Positions 1-12,240 of a stretch of 64,000 nt of DNA are shown one piece after another. The notes under the pieces are model-generated. The model saw only the letters and a program-made list of their open reading frames with translations. It ran no database searches and had not been told where the DNA came from. The translations under genes were made by a program, and so were the position numbers. The stretch's first letter is position 1. Each line of letters opens with the position of its first letter. The DNA comes from Xylocopa sonorina (Eukaryota > Arthropoda > Insecta > Hymenoptera > Apidae). Location: NCBI RefSeq assembly GCF_050948175.1, contig NW_027490098.1, positions 434,001 to 498,000 of the forward strand, written 5' to 3'.

Positions 1-171
1 ACACTTCAAATGAATGTAAATGCGACACTTCCTTGCAAGGAAATAGCGTTTGCAGATGTCTACGTATCGTAGCAATAGATTTCTAATGCTTCTTAAAACG
101 CGATATCGCATCTCATTTCTATGTTTCATGGTAAGATATATGATTTGCGATGTGTTATATATTCCTCGTCT
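1..171 (-). repeat. Representative satellite monomer with dyad symmetries
   Basis: This first unit illustrates the internal structure. Positions 29-42 are a perfect 14-bp palindrome, TTCCTTGCAAGGAA. Positions 60-72 are an inverted repeat CTACG-TAT-CGTAG. Positions 100-109 are the palindrome GCGATATCGC. The unit is 171 bp because it reads GATATATGATTT where most units read GATATAATATGATTT. Dyad symmetry is common in centromeric satellites, especially those lacking a CENP-B box. I see no recognisable CENP-B box here. Confidence 0.9.
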
Positions 172-3100
172 ACACTTCAAATGAATGTAAATGCGACACT
201 TCCTTGCGAGGAAATAGCGTTTGCAGATGTCTACGTATCGTAGCAATAGAGTTCTTATGATCCTTAAAACGCGATATCGCATCTCATTTCTATGTTTCGT
301 GGTAAGATATAATATGATTTGCGAAGTGTTATGTATTCCTCGTCTACACTTCAAATGAATGTGAATGCGACACTTCCTCGCTAGGAAATAGCGTTTGCAG
401 ATGTGTACGTATCGTAGCAATAGAGTTCTTATGATCCTTAAAACGCGATATCGCATCTCATTTCTATGTTTCATGGTAAGATATAATATGATTTGCGAAG
501 TGTTATGTATTCCTCGTCTACACTTCAAATGAATGTAAATGCGGCACTTCCTTGCTAGGAAATATCGTCTGCAGATGTCTAGGTATCATAGCAATAGAGT
601 TCAAATGCTTCTTAAAACGATATATAGCACCTCATATCTATGTTTCGTGATAAGATATAATATTCATTGCGAAGTGTTATGCATTCCTCGTCTACGATTC
701 AAATGAATGTAAATGCGACACTTTCTTGCAAGGAAATAGCGTTTGCAGATGTCTACGTATCGTAGCAATAGATTTCTAATGCTTCTTAAAACGCGATATC
801 GCATCTCATTTCTATATTTCATGGTAAGATATAATATGATTTGCGAAGTGTCATGTATTCCTCGTCTACACTTCAAATGAATGTAAATGTGACACTTCCT
901 TGCTAAGAAATAGTGTCTGCAGATGTCTAGGTATCGTAGCAATAGAGTTCTAATGCTTCTTAAAACGCGATATCGCATCTCATTTCTGTGTTTCTTGGTA
1001 AGATATTATATGATTTGCGAAGAGTTATGTATTCCTCGTCTACACTTCAAATGAATGTAAATGCGACACTTCCTTGCAAGGAAATAGCGTTTGCAGATGT
1101 CTACCTACCATAGCAATAGGGTTCTAATGCTTCTTAAATCGCGATATCGCATCTCATTTCTATGTTTCATGGTAAGATATAATATGATTTGCGAAGTGTT
1201 ATATATTCCTCGTCTACACTTCAAATGAATGTGAATGCGACACTTCCTCGCTAGGAAATAGCGTTTGCAGATGTCTACGTATCGTAGCAATAGAGTTCTT
1301 ATGATTCTCAAAACGCGATATCGCATCTCATTTCAATGTTTCATGGTAAGATATAATATGATTTGCGAAGTGTTATGTATTCCTCGTCTACACTTCAAAT
1401 GAATGTGAATGCGACACTTCCTCGCTAGGAAATAGCGTTTGCAGATGTCTACGTATCGTAGCAATAGATTTCTAATGCTTCTTAAAACGCGATATCGCAT
1501 CTCATTTCTATGTTTCATGGTAAGATATAATATGATTTGCGAAGTGTTATGTATTCCTCGTCTACACTTCAAATGAATGTGAATGCGACACTTCCTCGCT
1601 AGGAAATAGCGTTTGCAGATGTCTACGTATCGTAGCAATAGATTTCTAATGCTTCTTAAAACGCGATATCGCATCTCATTTCTATGTTTCATGGTAAGAT
1701 ATAATATGATTTGCGAAGTGTTATGTATTCCTCGTCTACAATTCAAATGAATGTGAATGCGACACTTCCTCGCTAGGAAATAGTCGTCTACGTATCGTAG
1801 CAATAGATTTCTAATGCTTCTTAAAACGCGATATCGCATCTCATTTCTATGTTTCATGGTAAGATATAATATTCATTGCGAAGTGTTATGCATTCCTCGT
1901 CTACGATTCAAATGAATGTAAATGCGACACTTCCTTGCAAGGAAATAGCGTTTGCAGATGTCTACGTATCGTAGCAATAGAGTTCTTATGATCCTTAAAA
2001 CGCGATATCGCATGTCATTTCTATGTTTCATGGTAAGATATAATATGATTTGCGAAGTGTCATGTATTCCTCGTCTACACTTCACATGAATGTAAATGCG
2101 ACACTTCCTTGCTAGGAAATAGTGTCTGCAGATGTCTAGGTATCGTAGCAATAGAGTTCTAATGCTTCTTAAAACGCGATATCGCATCTCATTTCTATAT
2201 TTCATGGTAAGATATTATATGATTTGCGAAGTGTTATGTATTCCTCGTCTACACTTCAAATGAATGTAAATGCGACACTTCCTTGCAAGGAAATAGCGTC
2301 TGCAGATGTCTAGGTATCATAGCAATAGAGTTCAAATGCTTCTTAAAACGAGATATAGCACCTCATACTTATGTTTCGTGGTAAGATATAATATGATTTG
2401 CGAAGTGTTATGTATTCCTCGTCTACACTTCAAATGAATGTAAATGCGACACTTCCTTGCAAGGAAATAGCGTTTGCAGATGTCTACGTATCGTAGCAAT
2501 AGAGTTCTTATGATCCTTAAAACGCGATATCGCATGTCATTTCTATGTTTCATGGTAAGATATAATATGATTTGCGAAGTGTCATGTATTCCTCGTCTAC
2601 ACTTCACATGAATGTAAATGCGACACTTCCTTGCTAGGAAATAGTGTCTGCAGATGTCTAGGTATCGTAGCAATAGAGTTCTAATGCTTCTTAAAACGCG
2701 ATATCGCATCTCATTTCTATATTTCATGGTAAGATATTATATGATTTGCGAAGTGTTATGTATTCCTCGTCTACACTTCAAATGAATGTAAATGCGACAC
2801 TTCCTTGCAAGGAAATAGCGTTTGCAGATGTCTACCTATCATAGCAATAGGGTTCTAATGCTTCTTAAAGCGCGATATCGCATCTCATTTCTATGTTTCA
2901 TGGTAAGATATAATATGATTTGCGAAGTGTCATGTATTCCTCGTCTACACTTCAAATGAATGTAAATGCGACACTTCCTTGCAAGGAAATAGCGTTTGCA
3001 GATGTCTACGTATCGTAGCAATAGAGTTCTTATGATTCTCAAAACGCGATATCGCATCTCATTTCAATGTTTCATGGTAAGATATAATATGATTTGCGAA

Positions 3101-4857
3101 GTGTTATGTATTCCTCGTCTACACTTCAAATGAATGTGAATGCGACACTTCCTCGCTAGGAAATAGCGTTTACAGTCGTCTACGTATCGTAGCAATAGAT
3201 TTCTAATGCTTCTTAAAACGCGATATCACATCTCATTTCTATGTTTCATGGTAAGATATAATATTCATTGCGAAGTGTTATGCATTCCTCGTCTACGATT
3301 CAAATGAATGTAAATGCGACACTTCCTTGCAAGGAAATAGCGTTTGCAGATGTCTACGTATCGTAGCAATAGAGTTCTTATGATCCTTAAAACGCGATAT
3401 CGCATGTCATTTCTATGTTTCATGGTAAGATATAATATGATTTGCGAAGTGTCATGTATTCCTCGTCTACACTTCACATGAATGTAAATGCGACACATCC
3501 TTGCTAGGAAATAGTGTCTGCAGATGTCTAGGTATCGTAGCAATAGAGTTCTAATGCTTCTTAAAACGCGATATCGCATCTCATTTCTATGTTTCAAGGT
3601 AAGATATATGATTTGCGAAGTGTTATATATTCCTCGTCTACACTTCAAATGAATGTAAATGCGACACTTCCTTGCAAGGAAATAGCGTTTGCAGATGTCT
3701 ACGTATCGTAGCAATAGAGTTCTTATGATCCTTAAAACGCGATATCGCATGTCATTTCTATGTTTCATGGTAAGATATAATATGATTTGCGAAGTGTCAT
3801 GTATTCCTCGTCTACACTTCACATGAATGTAAATGCGACACATCCTTGCTAGGAAATAGTGTCTGCAGATGTCTAGGTATCGTAGCAATAGATTTCTAAT
3901 GCTTCTTAAAACGCGATATCGCATCTCATTTCTATGTTTCATGGTAAGACATAATATGATTTGCGAAGTGTCATGTATTCCTCTGCTACACTTCAAATGA
4001 ATGTAAATGCGGCTCTTCCTTGCTAGGAAATAGCGTCTGCTGATGTCTACGTATCGTAGCAATAGATTTCTGATGCTTCTTAAAACGCGATATCGCATCT
4101 CATTTCTATGTTTCATGGTAAGACATAATATGATTTGCGAAGTGTCATGTATTCCTTGTCTACACTTCAAATGAATGTAAATGCGGCTCTTCCTTGCTAG
4201 GAAATAGCGTTTGCAGATGTGTACGTATCGTAGCAATAGACTTCTAATGCTCCTTAAAACGCGATACTGCATCTCATTTCTATGTTTCATGGTAAGATAT
4301 AATATGATTTGCGAAGTGTCATGTATTCCTCGTCTACACATCACATGAATGTAAATGCGACACTTCCTTGCTAGGAAATAGTGTCTGCAGATGTCTAGGT
4401 ATCGTAGCAATAGAGTTCTAATGCTTCTTAAAACGCGATATCGCATCTCATTTCTATGTTTCATGGTAAGATATAATATTCATTGCGAAGTGTTATGCAT
4501 TCCTCGTCTACGATTCAAATGAATGTAAATGCGACACTTCCTAGCAAGGAAATAGCGTTTGCAGATGTCTACGTATCGTAGCAATAGATTTCTGATGCTT
4601 CTTAAAACGCGATATCGCATCTCATTTCTATGTTTCATGGTAAGACATAATATGATTTGCGAAGTGTCATGTATTCCTCGTCTACACTTCAAATGAATGT
4701 AAATGCGGCTCTTCCTTGCTAGGAAATAGCGTCTGCAGATGTCTAGGTATCATAGCAATAGAGTTCAAATGCTTCTTAAAACGAGATATAGCACCTCATA
4801 TCTATGTTTCGTGGTAAGATATAATATGATTTGCGAAGTGTTATGTATTCCTCGTCT
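172..4857 (-). repeat. Higher-order duplication copy A (27 monomers)
   Basis: A 4686-bp block whose monomer order and private variants recur in the next block. From about 220 to 2220 it matches the next copy at a constant offset of 4686 bp. From about 2728 onward the offset drops to 4164 bp, so this copy has three extra monomers (522 bp) around 2206-2727. This is a signature of unequal exchange between tandem copies. The 399-codon open stretch at 3265-4464 is a shadow of this structure. Confidence 0.88.
1781..1789 (-). repeat. 9-bp deletion variant monomer
   Basis: The usual GGAAATAGCGTTTGCAGATGTCTACG is shortened to GGAAATAGTCGTCTACG. The variant recurs at the same block position in the copies near 6467 and 11675, so it marks the higher-order duplications. 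The 9-bp loss leaves the satellite open frame intact. Confidence 0.7.
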
Positions 4858-7800
4858 ACACTACAAATGAATGTAAATGCGACACTTCCTTGCAAGGAAA
4901 TAGCGTTTGCAGATGTCTACGTATCGTAGCAATAGAGTTCTTATGATCCTTAAAACGCGATATCGCATCTCATTTCTATGTTTCGTGGTAAGATATAATA
5001 TGATTTGCGAAGTGTTATGTATTCCTCGTCTACACTTCAAATGAATGTGAATGCGACACTTCCTCGCTAGGAAATAGCGTTTGCAGATGTGTACGTATCG
5101 TAGCAATAGAGTTCTTATGATCCTTAAAACGCGATATCGCATCTCATTTCTATGTTTCATGGTAAGATATAATATGATTTGCGAAGTGTTATGTATTCCT
5201 CGTCTACACTTCAAATGAATGTAAATGCGGCACTTCCTTGCTAGGAAATATCGTCTGCAGATGTCTAGGTATCATAGCAATAGAGTTCAAATGCTTCTTA
5301 AAACGATATATAGCACCTCATATCTATGTTTCGTGATAAGATATAATATTCATTGCGAAGTGTTATGCATTCCTCGTCTACGATTCAAATGAATGTAAAT
5401 GCGACACTTTCTTGCAAGGAAATAGCGTTTGCAGATGTCTACGTATCGTAGCAATAGATTTCTAATGCTTCTTAAAACGCGATATCGCATCTCATTTCTA
5501 TATTTCATGGTAAGATATAATATGATTTGCGAAGTGTCATGTATTCCTCGTCTACACTTCAAATGAATGTAAATGTGACACTTCCTTGCTAAGAAATAGT
5601 GTCTGCAGATGTCTAGGTATCGTAGCAATAGAGTTCTAATGCTTCTTAAAACGCGATATCGCATCTCATTTCTGTGTTTCTTGGTAAGATATTATATGAT
5701 TTGCGAAGAGTTATGTATTCCTCGTCTACACTTCAAATGAATGTAAATGCGACACTTCCTTGCAAGGAAATAGCGTTTGCAGATGTCTACCTACCATAGC
5801 AATAGGGTTCTAATGCTTCTTAAATCGCGATATCGCATCTCATTTCTATGTTTCATGGTAAGATATAATATGATTTGCGAAGTGTTATATATTCCTCGTC
5901 TACACTTCAAATGAATGTGAATGCGACACTTCCTCGCTAGGAAATAGCGTTTGCAGATGTCTACGTATCGTAGCAATAGAGTTCTTATGATTCTCAAAAC
6001 GCGATATCGCATCTCATTTCAATGTTTCATGGTAAGATATAATATGATTTGCGAAGTGTTATGTATTCCTCGTCTACACTTCAAATGAATGTGAATGCGA
6101 CACTTCCTCGCTAGGAAATAGCGTTTGCAGATGTCTACGTATCGTAGCAATAGATTTCTAATGCTTCTTAAAACGCGATATCGCATCTCATTTCTATGTT
6201 TCATGGTAAGATATAATATGATTTGCGAAGTGTTATGTATTCCTCGTCTACACTTCAAATGAATGTGAATGCGACACTTCCTCGCTAGGAAATAGCGTTT
6301 GCAGATGTCTACGTATCGTAGCAATAGATTTCTAATGCTTCTTAAAACGCGATATCGCATCTCATTTCTATGTTTCATGGTAAGATATAATATGATTTGC
6401 GAAGTGTTATGTATTCCTCGTCTACAATTCAAATGAATGTGAATGCGACACTTCCTCGCTAGGAAATAGTCGTCTACGTATCGTAGCAATAGATTTCTAA
6501 TGCTTCTTAAAACGCGATATCGCATCTCATTTCTATGTTTCATGGTAAGATATAATATTCATTGCGAAGTGTTATGCATTCCTCGTCTACGATTCAAATG
6601 AATGTAAATGCGACACTTCCTTGCAAGGAAATAGCGTTTGCAGATGTCTACGTATCGTAGCAATAGAGTTCTTATGATCCTTAAAACGCGATATCGCATG
6701 TCATTTCTATGTTTCATGGTAAGATATAATATGATTTGCGAAGTGTCATGTATTCCTCGTCTACACTTCACATGAATGTAAATGCGACACTTCCTTGCTA
6801 GGAAATAGTGTCTGCAGATGTCTAGGTATCGTAGCAATAGAGTTCTAATGCTTCTTAAAACGCGATATCGCATCTCATTTCTATATTTCATGGTAAGATA
6901 TTATATGATTTGCGAAGTGTTATGTATTCCTCGTCTACACTTCAAATGAATGTAAATGCGACACTTCCTTGCAAGGAAATAGCGTTTGCAGATGTCTACC
7001 TATCATAGCAATAGGGTTCTAATGCTTCTTAAAGCGCGATATCGCATCTCATTTCTATGTTTCATGGTAAGATATAATATGATTTGCGAAGTGTCATGTA
7101 TTCCTCGTCTACACTTCAAATGAATGTAAATGCGACACTTCCTTGCAAGGAAATAGCGTTTGCAGATGTCTACGTATCGTAGCAATAGAGTTCTTATGAT
7201 TCTCAAAACGCGATATCGCATCTCATTTCAATGTTTCATGGTAAGATATAATATGATTTGCGAAGTGTTATGTATTCCTCGTCTACACTTCAAATGAATG
7301 TGAATGCGACACTTCCTCGCTAGGAAATAGCGTTTACAGTCGTCTACGTATCGTAGCAATAGATTTCTAATGCTTCTTAAAACGCGATATCACATCTCAT
7401 TTCTATGTTTCATGGTAAGATATAATATTCATTGCGAAGTGTTATGCATTCCTCGTCTACGATTCAAATGAATGTAAATGCGACACTTCCTTGCAAGGAA
7501 ATAGCGTTTGCAGATGTCTACGTATCGTAGCAATAGAGTTCTTATGATCCTTAAAACGCGATATCGCATGTCATTTCTATGTTTCATGGTAAGATATAAT
7601 ATGATTTGCGAAGTGTCATGTATTCCTCGTCTACACTTCACATGAATGTAAATGCGACACATCCTTGCTAGGAAATAGTGTCTGCAGATGTCTAGGTATC
7701 GTAGCAATAGAGTTCTAGTGCTTCTTAAAACGCGATATCGCATCTCATTTCTATGTTTCAAGGTAAGATATATGATTTGCGAAGTGTTATATATTCCTCG

Positions 7801-9021
7801 TCTACACTTCAAATGAATGTAAATGCGACACTTCCTTGCAAGGAAATAGCGTTTGCAGATGTCTACGTATCGTAGCAATAGAGTTCTTATGATCCTTAAA
7901 ACGCGATATCGCATGTCATTTCTATGTTTCATGGTAAGATATAATATGATTTGCGAAGTGTCATGTATTCCTCGTCTACACTTCACATGAATGTAAATGC
8001 GACACATCCTTGCTAGGAAATAGTGTCTGCAGATGTCTAGGTATCGTAGCAATAGATTTCTAATGCTTCTTAAAACGCGATATCGCATCTCATTTCTATG
8101 TTTCATGGTAAGACATAATATGATTTGCGATGTGTCATGTATTCCTCTGCTACACTTCAAATGAATGTAAATGCGGCTCTTCCTTGCTAGGAAATAGCGT
8201 CTGCTGATGTCTACGTATCGTAGCAATAGATTTCTGATGCTTCTTAAAACGCGATATCGCATCTCATTTCTATGTTTCATGGTAAGACATAATATGATTT
8301 GCGAAGTGTCATGTATTCCTTGTCTACACTTCAAATGAATGTAAATGCGGCTCTTCCTTGCTAGGAAATAGCGTTTGCAGATGTGTACGTATCGTAGCAA
8401 TAGACTTCTAATGCTCCTTAAAACGCGATACTGCATCTCATTTCTATGTTTCATGGTAAGATATAATATGATTTGCGAAGTGTCATGTATTCCTCGTCTA
8501 CACATCACATGAATGTAAATGCGACACTTCCTTGCTAGGAAATAGTGTCTGCAGATGTCTAGGTATCGTAGCAATAGAGTTCTAATGCTTCTTAAAACGC
8601 GATATCGCATCTCATTTCTATGTTTCATGGTAAGATATAATATTCATTGCGAAGTGTTATGCATTCCTCGTCTACGATTCAAATGAATGTAAATGCGACA
8701 CTTCCTAGCAAGGAAATAGCGTTTGCAGATGTCTACGTATCGTAGCAATAGATTTCTGATGCTTCTTAAAACGCGATATCGCATCTCATTTCTATGTTTC
8801 ATGGTAAGACATAATATGATTTGCGAAGTGTCATGTATTCCTCGTCTACACTTCAAATGAATGTAAATGCGGCTCTTCCTTGCTAGGAAATAGCGTCTGC
8901 AGATGTCTAGGTATCATAGCAATAGAGTTCAAATGCTTCTTAAAACGAGATATAGCACCTCATATCTATGTTTCGTGGTAAGATATAATATGATTTGCGA
9001 AGTGTTATGTATTCCTCGTCT
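4858..9021 (-). repeat. Higher-order duplication copy B (24 monomers)
   Basis: A 4164-bp block nearly identical to copy A minus three monomers. It starts at the private variant ACACTACAAATG, which recurs at 9022. Read by eye, only isolated differences separate it from copy A over several kilobases. Examples are CTAGTGCTTC for CTAATGCTTC near 7716 and GCGATGTGTC for GCGAAGTGTC near 8130. The near identity implies a recent duplication or gene conversion. Confidence 0.88.
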
Positions 9022-12000
9022 ACACTACAAATGAATGTAAATGCGACACTTCCTTGCAAGGAAATAGCGTTTGCAGATGTCTACGTATCGTAGCAATAGA
9101 GTTCTTATGATCCTTAAAACGCGATATCGCATCTCATTTCTATGTTTCGTGGTAAGATATAATATGATTTGCGAAGTGTTATGTATTCCTCGTCTACACT
9201 TCAAATGAATGTGAATGCGACACTTCCTCGCTAGGAAATAGCGTTTGCAGATGTGTACGTATCGTAGCAATAGAGTTCTTATGATCCTTAAAACGCGATA
9301 TCGCATCTCATTTCTATGTTTCATGGTAAGATATAATATGATTTGCGAAGTGTTATGTATTCCTCGTCTACACTTCAAATGAATGTAAATGCGGCACTTC
9401 CTTGCTAGGAAATATCGTCTGCAGATGTCTAGGTATCATAGCAATAGAGTTCAAATGCTTCTTAAAACGATATATAGCACCTCATATCTATGTTTCGTGA
9501 TAAGATATAATATTCATTGCGAAGTGTTATGCATTCCTCGTCTACGATTCAAATGAATGTAAATGCGACACTTTCTTGCAAGGAAATAGCGTTTGCAGAT
9601 GTCTACGTATCGTAGCAATAGATTTCTAATGCTTCTTAAAACGCGATATCGCATCTCATTTCTATATTTCATGGTAAGATATAATATGATTTGCGAAGTG
9701 TCATGTATTCCTCGTCTACACTTCAAATGAATGTAAATGTGACACTTCCTTGCTAAGAAATAGTGTCTGCAGATGTCTAGGTATCGTAGCAATAGAGTTC
9801 TAATGCTTCTTAAAACGCGATATCGCATCTCATTTCTGTGTTTCTTGGTAAGATATTATATGATTTGCGAAGAGTTATGTATTCCTCGTCTACACTTCAA
9901 ATGAATGTAAATGCGACACTTCCTTGCAAGGAAATAGCGTTTGCAGATGTCTACCTACCATAGCAATAGGGTTCTAATGCTTCTTAAATCGCGATATCGC
10001 ATCTCATTTCTATGTTTCATGGTAAGATATAATATGATTTGCGAAGTGTTATATATTCCTCGTCTACACTTCAAATGAATGTGAATGCGACACTTCCTCG
10101 CTAGGAAATAGCGTTTGCAGATGTCTACGTATCGTAGCAATAGAGTTCTTATGATTCTCAAAACGCGATATCGCATCTCATTTCAATGTTTCATGGTAAG
10201 ATATAATATGATTTGCGAAGTGTTATGTATTCCTCGTCTACACTTCAAATGAATGTGAATGCGACACTTCCTCGCTAGGAAATAGCGTTTGCAGATGTCT
10301 ACGTATCGTAGCAATAGAGTTCTTATGATCATTAAAACGCGATATCGCATCTCATTTCTATGTTTCATGGTAAGATATAATATGATTTGCGAAGTGTTAT
10401 GTATTCCTCGTCTACACTTCAAATGAATGTAAATGCGGCACTTCCTTGCTAGGAAATATCGTCTGCAGATGTCTAGGTATCATAGCAATAGAGTTCAAAT
10501 GCTTCTTAAAACGATATATAGCACCTCATATCTATGTTTCGTGATAAGATATAATATTCATTGCGAAGTGTTATGCATTCCTCGTCTACGATTCAAATGA
10601 ATGTAAATGCGACACTTTCTTGCAAGGAAATAGCGTTTGCAGATGTCTACGTATCGTAGCAATAGATTTCTAATGCTTCTTAAAACGCGATATCGCATCT
10701 CATTTCTATATTTCATGGTAAGATATAATATGATTTGCGAAGTGTCATGTATTCCTCGTCTACACTTCAAATGAATGTAAATGTGACACTTCCTTGCTAA
10801 GAAATAGTGTCTGCAGATGTCTAGGTATCGTAGCAATAGAGTTCTAATGCTTCTTAAAACGCGATATCGCATCTCATTTCTGTGTTTCTTGGTAAGATAT
10901 TATATGATTTGCGAAGAGTTATGTATTCCTCGTCTACACTTCAAATGAATGTAAATGCGACACTTCCTTGCAAGGAAATAGCGTTTGCAGATGTCTACCT
11001 ACCATAGCAATAGGGTTCTAATGCTTCTTAAATCGCGATATCGCATCTCATTTCTATGTTTCATGGTAAGATATAATATGATTTGCGAAGTGTTATATAT
11101 TCCTCGTCTACACTTCAAATGAATGTGAATGCGACACTTCCTCGCTAGGAAATAGCGTTTGCAGATGTCTACGTATCGTAGCAATAGAGTTCTTATGATT
11201 CTCAAAACGCGATATCGCATCTCATTTCAATGTTTCATGGTAAGATATAATATGATTTGCGAAGTGTTATGTATTCCTCGTCTACACTTCAAATGAATGT
11301 GAATGCGACACTTCCTCGCTAGGAAATAGCGTTTGCAGATGTCTACGTATCGTAGCAATAGATTTCTAATGCTTCTTAAAACGCGATATCGCATCTCATT
11401 TCTATGTTTCATGGTAAGATATAATATGATTTGCGAAGTGTTATGTATTCCTCGTCTACACTTCAAATGAATGTGAATGCGACACTTCCTCGCTAGGAAA
11501 TAGCGTTTGCAGATGTCTACGTATCGTAGCAATAGATTTCTAATGCTTCTTAAAACGCGATATCGCATCTCATTTCTATGTTTCATGGTAAGATATAATA
11601 TGATTTGCGAAGTGTTATGTATTCCTCGTCTACAATTCAAATGAATGTGAATGCGACACTTCCTCGCTAGGAAATAGTCGTCTACGTATCGTAGCAATAG
11701 ATTTCTAATGCTTCTTAAAACGCGATATCGCATCTCATTTCTATGTTTCATGGTAAGATATAATATTCATTGCGAAGTGTTATGCATTCCTCGTCTACGA
11801 TTCAAATGAATGTAAATGCGACACTTCCTTGCAAGGAAATAGCGTTTGCAGATGTCTACGTATCGTAGCAATAGAGTTCTTATGATCCTTAAAACGCGAT
11901 ATCGCATGTCATTTCTATGTTTCATGGTAAGATATAATATGATTTGCGAAGTGTCATGTATTCCTCGTCTACACTTCACATGAATGTAAATGCGACACTT

Positions 12001-12240
12001 CCTTGCTAGGAAATAGTGTCTGCAGATGTCTAGGTATCGTAGCAATAGAGTTCTAATGCTTCTTAAAACGCGATATCGCATCTCATTTCTATATTTCATG
12101 GTAAGATATTATATGATTTGCGAAGTGTTATGTATTCCTCGTCTACACTTCAAATGAATGTAAATGCGACACTTCCTTGCAAGGAAATAGCGTTTGCAGA
12201 TGTCTACCTATCATAGCAATAGGGTTCTAATGCTTCTTAA
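9022..12240 (-). repeat. Higher-order duplication copy C, partial, with internal 6-monomer duplication
   Basis: A third copy of the block starting at 4858, matching at offset 4164 to about 10330 and then at offset 5208 to about 12240. The change of 1044 bp is exactly six monomers: 9370-10310 is repeated at 10414-11354. After about 12240 the match ends. The array becomes a patchwork, with 12574-12969 resembling 2332-2727 (offset 10242) and 13265-14220 resembling 3545-4500 (offset 9720). Confidence 0.82.

Noticed and set aside
3265..4464. A 399-codon tandem-repeat protein gene on minus, with near copies at 7429-8628 and 13153-14184
   Set aside because: It is a frame through satellite monomers. 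Stops fixed in other monomer classes, absence of any promoter or domain, and the identical structure hundreds of times over argue against a gene.
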